A stretch of 64,000 bases of DNA from Marinobacter sp. (lineage in GTDB: Bacteria > Pseudomonadota > Gammaproteobacteria > Pseudomonadales > Oleiphilaceae), in the NCBI GenBank assembly GCA_030457765.1, contig JAKDUK010000001.1, forward strand, positions 118,692 through 182,691. The letters run 5' to 3'. Position numbers and translations under genes: made by a program. Of this stretch, positions 44,379-52,529 are shown piece after piece (position 1 is the first letter of the stretch; each line of letters begins with the position of its first letter). Below the pieces are notes generated by a model. The model did not search any database. It saw only the letters and a list, made by a program, of their open reading frames with translations, and was not told the origin of the DNA.

Positions 44379-44738
44379 ATGCTCCATAACCCAAAAGCCA
44401 GGCATACTGCCCGGGCAACCCAGTTTCTTTATCTGGCTGTGCTGGCCACCCTGTTGGTGACCACTTTTTACCCCGCACCGGTTGAAGGCGTTTCCATAAC
44501 GCTGATGCTCTCGGTCAAGCTGATCCCACTGTTGGCGCTCATTATGCTGGTGTTCCGCGGCAACAATCGCGGTTATATCTGGCTGTCCTTTGTGGTGATC
44601 TTTTACTTCACTCAAGCCGTGATTTCGGCGTGGCTAAGCCAGGGCGCGCCAGGCCCGGTGACTCTTATGATTCTTACCTTCCTGTTGTTTACCATGGCGA
44701 TGGTGCACCTGAAAGTGAACCGGCCAATTACAGACTAA
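44379..44738 (+). CDS. DUF2069 family membrane protein
   Basis: 119 residues, four membrane helices: about 15-33, 43-60, 67-85 and 92-110. The segment with KLIPLLALIMLVFRGNNRGY is the family signature. No function is known. The arsC-wrbA-DUF2069 order is shared with Pseudomonas, but nothing in the sequence shows why. Confidence 0.8.
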   Translation: MLHNPKARHTARATQFLYLAVLATLLVTTFYPAPVEGVSITLMLSVKLIPLLALIMLVFRGNNRGYIWLSFVVIFYFTQAVISAWLSQGAPGPVTLMILTFLLFTMAMVHLKVNRPITD

Positions 44739-44767
44739 AATGCTCCGATACCGGAAAGTGACGCTCC

Positions 44768-46582
44768 ATGTCTGATTCCAATAAAACAGGGCAGCCATTG
44801 CGACCGCCCGCCCCGCCCCGGAGCACGCTGACCCTGCGCGACCTGTGCACGGCGCTGGTTAGCGATGGCGTAATTAACCAGAGCGATGCCGAGCGAGTGC
44901 TTTCAGCCAATCTGGGGGCAGCCAGCAACCAGGCCGCCAAACGTCATCCGTTAGAACTGGTGGCCATTGCGGCACTTACCAGCGAGAAAAGCGGCAAAAA
45001 GCTGGATGTCGACCGGCTAACACAGTGGCTGGCTTACTGGGCCGACCAACCCTATTACCATATCGACCCACTGAAAATAGACACGCCAGCGATTGCCCGG
45101 GTGATGTCGTACGCCTTTGCCCAGCGCCACGGCATTCTCGCGGTTGAGATAGGGCCGGAAGAGATCCTTGTAGCCAGTGCTGAACCCTTCAAGAACGATT
45201 GGGAAGGTAATCTTCGCCAAGCAGTGCGCAAAGATATCCGTCGAGTCGTGGCGAATCCCGAGCATATCCGCCGCTACACGGTCGAGTTTTATCAGTTAGC
45301 GAGTTCCGTCAGCAAAGCCAGTGGTGGCCAGACAACAGGCAACCGCACCGGCCAGCAGAATCTGGAGCAACTACTGGAGTTAGGTGCAAGCGACAGCGCC
45401 GACGCCAACGACCAACATGTGGTACGCATTGTCGACTGGCTGTTGCAGTACGCCTTTGATCAACGGGCATCAGATATTCACATCGAGCCCAGACGCACCC
45501 TCACCCACGTGCGTTTTCGGATTGATGGCGTATTGCATAACGTCTATGAATTTCCTGAGCATGTGGGCATGGCTATCACCAGCCGACTCAAGATTTTGGG
45601 ACGATTGAACGTTGCAGAAAAACGCAGGCCCCAGGATGGCCGATTGAAAACCCGCAAGCCCGACAACGGCGAAGTAGAGTTGCGCCTGGCCACTATGCCC
45701 ACCGCGTTTGGGGAAAAAATGGTGATGCGGATTTTTGATCCTGATGTACTGCTGAAATCCTACGAGCAGCTCGGGTTCAGCCGTGAAGACCGGGCGCGCT
45801 GGCAAGAAGCAACCTCCAGGCCCCACGGAATTGTACTGGTAACCGGCCCTACGGGCTCAGGTAAAACCACCACCCTGTATTCCACACTGAAACAGGTTGC
45901 CTCATCTGAGCTGAATGTTTGTACCATCGAAGATCCTATCGAAATGGTTGAGCCGGCGTTTAACCAAATGCAGGTTCAGACCAATATTGACCTGTCTTTT
46001 GCTGCAGGTGTACGGGCGCTGCTCAGACAAGACCCGGACATTATCATGATCGGTGAGATCCGCGACCTGGAAACCGCCGAAATGGCCGTGCAGGCCGCAC
46101 TGACCGGGCATCTTGTACTCTCTACCCTACACACCAACGATGCTCCCAGCGCCCTGACCCGAATGATGGAACTGGGCATACCTCCCTACCTGATCCGCGC
46201 CACCGTGCTGGGTGTTATGGCGCAGCGCCTGGTGCGCACGCTATGCCCGCACTGCAAAGCGCCCGCGCCCGTTGACAACCAGGCCTGGCAGACGCTTACA
46301 AAGCCCTGGAAAGCCGCACCACCCAAGCAGTTTCACCGGCCTGTAGGCTGTCTGGAGTGTCGCAATACCGGCTACATGGGCCGAGCAGGGGTTTACGAGA
46401 TCATGACGCTTTCCGGCGCACTGGCCAGCCAGATCACAGACCAATGTGAGCTGGAACAACTGCGCCGGGACGCCTATAAAGAAGGCATGAAATCCCTGCG
46501 GCTAAGCGGTGCTCAAAAAGTCGCCAATGGCCTGACCACCGTTGAGGAAATTCTGAGAGTAACGCCAGAAAGCCAACGCTAG
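44768..46582 (+). CDS. GspE/PilB-type secretion/pilus ATPase, orphan
   Basis: 604 residues. N-terminal MshEN-type domain (about residues 20-165), then the hexameric ATPase core with Walker A GPTGSGKTT (from residue 360), an Asp box, Walker B PDIIMIGEIRDLETAEMA, and the His box TLHTNDA. A zinc knuckle CPHC...CLEC follows. The enzyme powers type IV pilus or type II secretion assembly in its family. No pilin, PilC/GspF or secretin gene is near, so its partner machine is encoded elsewhere or it acts alone. Confidence 0.88.
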   Translation: MSDSNKTGQPLRPPAPPRSTLTLRDLCTALVSDGVINQSDAERVLSANLGAASNQAAKRHPLELVAIAALTSEKSGKKLDVDRLTQWLAYWADQPYYHIDPLKIDTPAIARVMSYAFAQRHGILAVEIGPEEILVASAEPFKNDWEGNLRQAVRKDIRRVVANPEHIRRYTVEFYQLASSVSKASGGQTTGNRTGQQNLEQLLELGASDSADANDQHVVRIVDWLLQYAFDQRASDIHIEPRRTLTHVRFRIDGVLHNVYEFPEHVGMAITSRLKILGRLNVAEKRRPQDGRLKTRKPDNGEVELRLATMPTAFGEKMVMRIFDPDVLLKSYEQLGFSREDRARWQEATSRPHGIVLVTGPTGSGKTTTLYSTLKQVASSELNVCTIEDPIEMVEPAFNQMQVQTNIDLSFAAGVRALLRQDPDIIMIGEIRDLETAEMAVQAALTGHLVLSTLHTNDAPSALTRMMELGIPPYLIRATVLGVMAQRLVRTLCPHCKAPAPVDNQAWQTLTKPWKAAPPKQFHRPVGCLECRNTGYMGRAGVYEIMTLSGALASQITDQCELEQLRRDAYKEGMKSLRLSGAQKVANGLTTVEEILRVTPESQR

Positions 46583-46599
46583 CAGGCCGCAGCCCACGC

Positions 46600-47655
46600 C
46601 TAGACCCCGGGCCTCAATCCGCACTGCTCCAGAAGTGTTTGCCAGCTTTTGGTGTGGGTGGCTACGGCTTCATCCAGATTCGTCCAAATACTTTCGTTTC
46701 CCGTCAGTGCCAATGTTGACCTATACCATTCCTGGAAGTGCTCTGGCATAACGTCATTTTGCATGGCGGCCAGCTTGGACAATGGCTCGATCAGGTCTGT
46801 CCGGGCCCGCCGCAAGTCAGCAAGATAAGGCTGTATTTTTCCAATATAAACACTGAAAAACATGCTCTTAACAATGTCAGACTGGTTATTGGGTTTGCCG
46901 TTCAGACACAATGGGCGGCCATTTAAACGCTGACGAATAAGGCGCGTGGCATCTCCAAGACGGGTCCTGACCAGATGGGCGCTGTTGATCAGTTGGCCCG
47001 CCCGGTATTCCGCCTGCCAACGCTGATGTACCTTGCCCCAAAAACCCAGATCCACCTCTAGGTTCTGCTGCAAAAGCTCCGTTACAGCATTGTTTAACTG
47101 GCGCGCGTCCCTGGCTAAATCCGAGAGCGGGTCCACAGCCTCTACCGGGTATTCACCCTTGGCAAACGTGAATAACCGTTCCACTTCCTTCACGCCCCAG
47201 GTTGCGTTCCAGATAGCAACAGGCAGGGATTCCCGCTTGCTGGCAACGGCCTGCTCCAAGATGCTTATAAGCTCATCGTCCTCAATCGTGTTCAGACAAT
47301 CGCCTGCAGTGCGAATAAAACGAACCTCATAACGCAAGCGATTGAGAGGCTGCATCACCTTGCCCATCACGGAGTTTTTTTCGCCAACCACGTATTGCAG
47401 TTCACAGCTATAAAGCGACAGGAAGTCCAGCATGCCAAGCTCTAACTCGGGCATAGGCAGCACCCGATTACGACGTCGCGGTATCTGCTCAGAGGCTGGA
47501 ATATCAGAAAACACGGGCTCCACATCCAGAACCCGACCAACCCGCTCTACGTATTCGTCCATCATTGGGCGAGCATCCGAGAAAGGGTTACAACCCGCCA
47601 ACAGAAAAGCACCCGCCACCGAGATAAGTAATTGGGCTGTTCGAACGCCTGTCAT
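46600..47655 (-). CDS. DUF3080 family lipoprotein
   Basis: 351 residues from ATG 47655 with GGAGG 5 nt upstream. Signal with lipobox FLLAGC (Cys22), then an all-helical domain typical of DUF3080: VEPVFSDIPASEQIPRRRNR and a C-terminal ALTGNESIWTNLDEAV. Predicted outer-membrane lipoprotein, function unknown. Convergent with the GspE-like gene (17-bp gap), and 41 nt after xdhC on the same strand. Confidence 0.8.
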   Translation of the reverse strand: MTGVRTAQLLISVAGAFLLAGCNPFSDARPMMDEYVERVGRVLDVEPVFSDIPASEQIPRRRNRVLPMPELELGMLDFLSLYSCELQYVVGEKNSVMGKVMQPLNRLRYEVRFIRTAGDCLNTIEDDELISILEQAVASKRESLPVAIWNATWGVKEVERLFTFAKGEYPVEAVDPLSDLARDARQLNNAVTELLQQNLEVDLGFWGKVHQRWQAEYRAGQLINSAHLVRTRLGDATRLIRQRLNGRPLCLNGKPNNQSDIVKSMFFSVYIGKIQPYLADLRRARTDLIEPLSKLAAMQNDVMPEHFQEWYRSTLALTGNESIWTNLDEAVATHTKSWQTLLEQCGLRPGV

Positions 47656-47696
47656 GTTCACCTCCAGCCGCTAACCATTAAATTGCTAAGATCTTT

Positions 47697-48719
47697 TCAA
47701 AACTGGCCAATTTCTGTGGGGCGTCCTGTTACCGTACGGGCTGTTCGCAAATGATGCCGTGCCTCAATCAGATCAGCAACAACGGAAATGGCAATTTCTG
47801 CGGGGGTTTTGCTGGGAATATTGATGCCAATGGGTGCGCGCAATCGCTTCACAGTTACGGCCTCAAGCCCCAGTGACTCCAGGCGCTCTCGCCGAGCCTC
47901 AGAGGTTTGCTTTGACCCCATAGCGCCCACATAGAAGGCCGGTGATTGTAGCGCCGCCAGCAAGCCCATGTCGTCTACTCTCGGGTCATGAGCCAGTGCC
48001 AACACGCCACACCTGGAATCGTTAAAAAACTCGGCAATCAGGTCATCCGGCAGACGACGGTCCAGGGGCAAGTGATCGTACCCCCAGCCAGAGGCAAACG
48101 TATCGCGGGGTTCGCACAGGGTAACGGTAAAATCAGCGGCAGTTGCAAACTCAGCCACATAGCGGGCGACCTCGCCGGCTCCAATGAGCAGTAGCCGGCA
48201 TTCTGGCTGCAGCGTATGGAGCAGTTCTTCCCCGTTAAATACGACACCCAGGCAAGCAGCTGATGAAGCAGCCTCCAGAGTGGCTGGGCCTTGCAGGCTA
48301 ACTCGGCGAACCACGGGCACTCGATTGTGGAGCGCTTTTGCCAGCCGGCGCACGTGCTCAATGGCCAGACTATTTTGACCGAAAGGCTCTACCAGCAACC
48401 GGATGCGCCCGCCGCATGGCAGGCGAAAGTCGTCTCTATCGCTATCAGTAATACCATAGTCGATAACAACCGGGTAATCCGAGCCCTCTTCAGCGGTGCG
48501 GCGCAGCAGATCTTCTTCCAGGCAACCGCCTGAAACCGAACCACTCCATTGCCCGGAATCACTTACCGCCAGCCAGGAACCGGCTGGCCTGGGAGATGAC
48601 CCCCAGGTTTCAACAACGGTGCATAACCACACCCGCCGGCCCTGTTCCAACCACAACAGAGCATCATCAATAACTGACTCATGGCCGCCTGTTATCTGAG
48701 CGGGTACTGTTTCAGGCAT
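47697..48719 (-). CDS. XdhC/CoxI-family molybdenum cofactor insertion protein
   Basis: 340 residues. N-terminal XdhC-CoxI domain (VVETWGSSPRPAGSW, then SGSVSGGCLEEDLLRR) and C-terminal Rossmann domain with LLLIGAGEVARYVAEFA. XdhC-type proteins bind Moco, help sulfurate it, and insert it into xanthine-dehydrogenase-family enzymes. The start overlaps the end of the molybdenum subunit gene by 8 bp, so the target is almost certainly that enzyme. Confidence 0.9.
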   Translation of the reverse strand: MPETVPAQITGGHESVIDDALLWLEQGRRVWLCTVVETWGSSPRPAGSWLAVSDSGQWSGSVSGGCLEEDLLRRTAEEGSDYPVVIDYGITDSDRDDFRLPCGGRIRLLVEPFGQNSLAIEHVRRLAKALHNRVPVVRRVSLQGPATLEAASSAACLGVVFNGEELLHTLQPECRLLLIGAGEVARYVAEFATAADFTVTLCEPRDTFASGWGYDHLPLDRRLPDDLIAEFFNDSRCGVLALAHDPRVDDMGLLAALQSPAFYVGAMGSKQTSEARRERLESLGLEAVTVKRLRAPIGINIPSKTPAEIAISVVADLIEARHHLRTARTVTGRPTEIGQF

Positions 48720-50931
48720 CGGCTTTCAGGGGTAAGTTGCGCTGGCGCTTGCCTGTCAGCGCAAACAGTGCGTTACCCAGGGCCGGAATAACCGGAGGCA
48801 CACCCGGCTCTCCAACACCGGTTGGAGATACCGTGCTTTCTACAATATCTACTGTAACCTCAGGCAACTCGTACTGCCGCATCAGTTGATAGTCGTGGAA
48901 GTTGCTTTGCTTCACTTGCCCGTTCTCAAAGGTTATTTCGCCGTACAGAGCGGCGGTCAAGCCAAAGATAATCCCACCTTCAATCTGGTCTTCCACAATG
49001 CGCGGGTTAACCACTTGGCCACAGTCCACAGCACAGGCTACTTTATAAACCCGGATGGCACCGTTCTCCACGCCTGCCTCTACGACCTGCGCCACAAACG
49101 TGCCAAAGCTTTTGAACAGCGCGATACCACGGCCGCGGTCTTCTGCCACTGGCTCATCCCAGCCAGCTATTTTCACAGCTCGGTCGAGAACCTCCAGGTG
49201 CCTGGGTTGCCCTGCCAGCAATTTACGGCGGAACTGGTAAGCATCCTCCCCGGCTTCATGGGCTAACTCGTCCATAAAGGTTTCAACCGCAAAGCCATTG
49301 TGTGAATAGCCCACAGACCGCCAGAAGGTCACCGGCACGCCTGGATCTGTATGGGTGTGGCGAATATCAATACTCTCCACGTTGTAGGGGTAACCTATAG
49401 CCCCTTCAATGGCCGACATGTCCTTGGGAGTGGCGATACCTTCAGCCAGCAAACCAACTTTACCCAGGGCGCCATACATGAACTTTGGCGCCCATGGATA
49501 CTGAGCGGGTGCCGCATTGCGCACATACCAGGTTAGCAGCTGCGGCCCTACGATCTGGTGGTGCCAGCTCGTTAGCTGATCGCCCATAAAGCTAGCTGAC
49601 AGTCGGTGCAGCATGGCTGGGCGGTATAAATCGTGCTGGGTGTCTTCTTCACGAGACCAGATAACTTTTACCGGCTTCTTCACTCGAAAAGCCACCGCTG
49701 CAGCTTCTTCGATATAATCCTGAGTTAAGCGACGGCCAAACCCGCCACCCAGAAAGGTGGTATTGATCGTTACATCATCCGGGGATAAATCCGTTACCCG
49801 CGCGGCGGCAATGCGACCAAGGTCGGGCGCTTGGGTGGGTGCCCAAACTTCGATGCTGTCGTTTTTATACCAGGCAGTGGCATTCATGGGTTCCATGGTG
49901 GCATGGGCCAGATAAGGTTGGCTGTATTCTGCTTCAATAACCCTACCCGTTTCGGTGCCTTCAGCGTCACGAACCGCTGAGTCATAATCACCTTCGCTGC
50001 GTTCAGAATCACCGCGATCTTCATCAGCCGCGCGGCGGTATGACGCAAACACACCCTCTGTAGAAAGTGACAAAGCGTCGGTATTGTCCCACTGCGCTTT
50101 CAACGCATTCTGAGCTTTGCGAGCGCGCCAGTACTTATCGGCAACAATCGCCACGCCTCGCTCTGCTTCAAACACATCGAGAACACCCGGCATGGCGCGA
50201 AGATCGCTTTCGTTGAACGCTTTAACCTTGGCGCCATACCTGGGTGGGCGACTGACCACACCGTAAACCATGCCTGGTAGCTCAACATCAATCCCATACA
50301 CTGCCGTGCCTGTGGATTTTGCGCGCGCATCCAAACGGCCTTTTTGCTTACCAATGTACTTCCATTCGCTGGCCGGTTTCAGGGCAACATCGCCACGCAA
50401 CACCTCTTTGGACGCCAATTCCACCAGCTGGCCATAGCGCATAGAATCTATGCCATTGGGGTGAACCACCCGGCCTTGTCGCGCAGAGCAATCTGCGGCA
50501 TCAACCTGCCAAACTCTTGCGCCGGCCATAACAAGCATCTGCCGCGCCTGCGCACCCGCTATGCGCAAAGGTTCCCAGCTGGTTGCAATGCTGGTACTGC
50601 CACCGGTGAGCTGCAATTTATAGGCAGGATTGAGGTATTCTGGCGCCACAGGCGCAAAACGTGGTGTGATCGCCTCTGGATCAACCTCCAGCTCTTCTGC
50701 AATCAGGGTTGTTAACCCGGTGTAAGTACCCTGCCCCATTTCAACCCGAGACAGGGTGAAATGAATCTTGTCGTTCTTGGTTATCTCAAGCCAGGCGTCG
50801 GGCCTCCACTCACCGGTTTCCTCGGTGTACCCTGTTGGCATGCCCGAGCAACCCGGCAGAGAGAGAGACAACATTAAAGTACCGGATGTGCCAGCACTTA
50901 CTTTGAGAAAATCACGTCGATTCATCGCCAT
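48712..50931 (-). CDS. Molybdenum hydroxylase, molybdopterin-binding subunit (IorB-like)
   Basis: 739 residues from ATG 50931 (GAGGGG 7 nt upstream). The N-terminus carries a twin-arginine motif NRRDFLK, a hydrophobic stretch and PGC, so it may be exported by Tat and possibly lipidated. Two aldehyde-oxidase/xanthine-dehydrogenase-type domains follow, with GGGFGRRLTQDYIEEA and the catalytic glutamate in GVGEPGVPPV near the C-terminus. The layout matches isoquinoline 1-oxidoreductase or a related aldehyde oxidase. The substrate and electron acceptor cannot be read from sequence; no cytochrome gene is adjacent. Confidence 0.88.
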   Translation of the reverse strand: MAMNRRDFLKVSAGTSGTLMLSLSLPGCSGMPTGYTEETGEWRPDAWLEITKNDKIHFTLSRVEMGQGTYTGLTTLIAEELEVDPEAITPRFAPVAPEYLNPAYKLQLTGGSTSIATSWEPLRIAGAQARQMLVMAGARVWQVDAADCSARQGRVVHPNGIDSMRYGQLVELASKEVLRGDVALKPASEWKYIGKQKGRLDARAKSTGTAVYGIDVELPGMVYGVVSRPPRYGAKVKAFNESDLRAMPGVLDVFEAERGVAIVADKYWRARKAQNALKAQWDNTDALSLSTEGVFASYRRAADEDRGDSERSEGDYDSAVRDAEGTETGRVIEAEYSQPYLAHATMEPMNATAWYKNDSIEVWAPTQAPDLGRIAAARVTDLSPDDVTINTTFLGGGFGRRLTQDYIEEAAAVAFRVKKPVKVIWSREEDTQHDLYRPAMLHRLSASFMGDQLTSWHHQIVGPQLLTWYVRNAAPAQYPWAPKFMYGALGKVGLLAEGIATPKDMSAIEGAIGYPYNVESIDIRHTHTDPGVPVTFWRSVGYSHNGFAVETFMDELAHEAGEDAYQFRRKLLAGQPRHLEVLDRAVKIAGWDEPVAEDRGRGIALFKSFGTFVAQVVEAGVENGAIRVYKVACAVDCGQVVNPRIVEDQIEGGIIFGLTAALYGEITFENGQVKQSNFHDYQLMRQYELPEVTVDIVESTVSPTGVGEPGVPPVIPALGNALFALTGKRQRNLPLKADA

Positions 50932-50932
50932 C

Positions 50933-51427
50933 TCAGTGCCCCTCCCCAACAGCAGCTGCGTCGTAAGCCAGAGAGTCGCCCGCCACAGACTCTACCGCTG
51001 CGATGATGCGCGAGTACGTACCACACCGACATAGGTTGCCTGTCATAGCCGCCACAATGTCATTCCGTGCGGGCGTCGGGTTTGTTGCCAAAAGATGGGC
51101 GGCACTCATGAGCTGGCCAGACTGGCAGTAACCGCACTGAGGCACACCCTGTGCAATCCACGCTTCCTGCAAGGCATGCAATTGACCATTCCCAGCCAGG
51201 CCTTCAATGGTCGTTATGTTGCCGTCTACAGCAGACTCTACAGGCGTTGAGCAGGAACGCACGGGCTGTCCGTTAAGATGCACTGTGCAGGCACCACACA
51301 AACCCACGCCACACCCAAACTTGGTGCCTTTAAGCCCCAGCTCATCACGCAATACCCATAACAGAGGGGTATCACCTTCTATTTCGAGCGAACGCTGTTC
51401 GCCATTAACTGTAAGGCTCAGTGTCAT
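50933..51427 (-). CDS. Molybdenum hydroxylase, [2Fe-2S] subunit (IorA-like)
   Basis: 164 residues. An N-terminal plant-type [2Fe-2S] domain (Cys39, Cys44, Cys47, Cys59) and a C-terminal [2Fe-2S] domain (Cys98, Cys101, Cys133, Cys135 in CGYC and CRC) transfer electrons from the molybdenum centre. The stop is one base before the start of the molybdenum subunit, so the pair is coupled. There is no signal peptide, implying hitch-hiking export if the partner is Tat-exported. Confidence 0.92.
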   Translation of the reverse strand: MTLSLTVNGEQRSLEIEGDTPLLWVLRDELGLKGTKFGCGVGLCGACTVHLNGQPVRSCSTPVESAVDGNITTIEGLAGNGQLHALQEAWIAQGVPQCGYCQSGQLMSAAHLLATNPTPARNDIVAAMTGNLCRCGTYSRIIAAVESVAGDSLAYDAAAVGEGH

Positions 51428-51481
51428 GCCTGTTCTCTCCCATTAGCTCCCGGTGCCATTATTTGGCTTGGATTTTATTAT

Positions 51482-51673
51482 TCACTTCACAACTTCTTCG
51501 CCATCTTTGTTCACCCAGACCTCGCGATCACCGGTTTCCATTTCACCGTTGGAATCCCACACTTCCCGATCCTGGGTTGCTTCATCAACCTTGCCGTTGT
51601 CATCCCAGATGACTCGATCCTTGCAACCCGCCAAGACCACAACGACAAACATCATTAATGCAATTTTTTTCAT
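51482..51673 (-). CDS. Small lipoprotein with three tandem D-R-x-V/I-W repeats
   Basis: 63 residues from ATG 51673 (GAGGAG 6 nt upstream). MKKIALMMFVVVVLAGC is a clear lipoprotein signal (Cys17). The mature 47 residues consist of three near-repeats, beginning DRVIWDDNG, DREVWDSNG and DREVWVNKDG, each about 15 residues, very acidic. I do not recognise the family. The three repeats could make a small three-fold or ladder structure. It lies in a 74-nt gap after the Smr gene and 54 nt before the molybdenum hydroxylase pair; no shared role is evident. Confidence 0.75.
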   Translation of the reverse strand: MKKIALMMFVVVVLAGCKDRVIWDDNGKVDEATQDREVWDSNGEMETGDREVWVNKDGEEVVK

Positions 51674-51747
51674 GGGTAACTCCTCGGTTGATCGGTAAAC
51701 AGCCTGGATTGATGCTTCTGAACGCCCCAAAATACCTGAGTGCAGAT

Positions 51748-52329
51748 TTAACCTGAGCCATGCATCTCACGATTGTGCTGTTTATCCCGGTCACTTTTGC
51801 GCACCATGACATACACGGCTCCGGTGTCACCATGGCGCTTCTGAGCCGAATGAAACGCCAGCACGTTTGAGAGCTCTGGCAGCCATTTGGCAAGATGGCT
51901 TTTTAACTGGGCCACCCCATCCGGGTTACGCTCTCCCTTGCCGTGGAGAATTATGACGGAACGCAGCCCATAGCGAACACAATCGGTAATAAACTGGAAT
52001 ACCTCTCGGCGCGCCTGTTCAACCGTCATTCGATGCAGGTCCAGCCTTGCCTCAATGGGGTACTGTCCAAGCTTAAGTTTGCGAAACACTCCATGCTGAA
52101 TGCCAGGACGTTGCCAACTGAGTATGTCGTGCGCGGTTAGCGGATCAACCATTTCGGAGGTTAGTGGATTAGAGTCTTTAAATGGTTTTTCCACTGCCGA
52201 TCGCTGGCGCTCCAGGTGGCCTGGCGTCAGTTCACGGGGCGTGGCTGTCTCGGCACGATTAGGTTTTCGAATGCGCCGGACGTCCTTCATTTCCTCAAGA
52301 AAACTGAGGCGATCATTTTTGCTGGTCAT
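51748..52329 (-). CDS. Smr domain protein (SmrA/YdaL-like)
   Basis: 193 residues. An N-terminal charged region of about 90 residues (YdaL-type) leads into an Smr domain with LDLHRMT and LHGKGERN, the two conserved motifs of the MutS2-type nuclease/RNA-cleavage fold. Recent work shows Smr proteins can act as endonucleases in ribosome rescue (SmrB); this one is closer to the shorter YdaL class. The role is unproven. Divergent from the DUF294 gene. Confidence 0.85.
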   Translation of the reverse strand: MTSKNDRLSFLEEMKDVRRIRKPNRAETATPRELTPGHLERQRSAVEKPFKDSNPLTSEMVDPLTAHDILSWQRPGIQHGVFRKLKLGQYPIEARLDLHRMTVEQARREVFQFITDCVRYGLRSVIILHGKGERNPDGVAQLKSHLAKWLPELSNVLAFHSAQKRHGDTGAVYVMVRKSDRDKQHNREMHGSG

Positions 52330-52529
52330 GGTGGTGCTTTCAGTAATCTAGTGAATGATAGAACTTTACCATTAGGCGCGTGATCCATAAAGAAGGCGGC
52401 TGTATCGCGTACATTTGTAGCGAAAAGTGCCGCAATTGAACAAAACTGCGACCAAAATCGTAGAGTGGATACGAGCCCCGGTGATCTACACTGTCTCATG
52501 ACACCAATACCGATAAAACGGAGCCGGTT

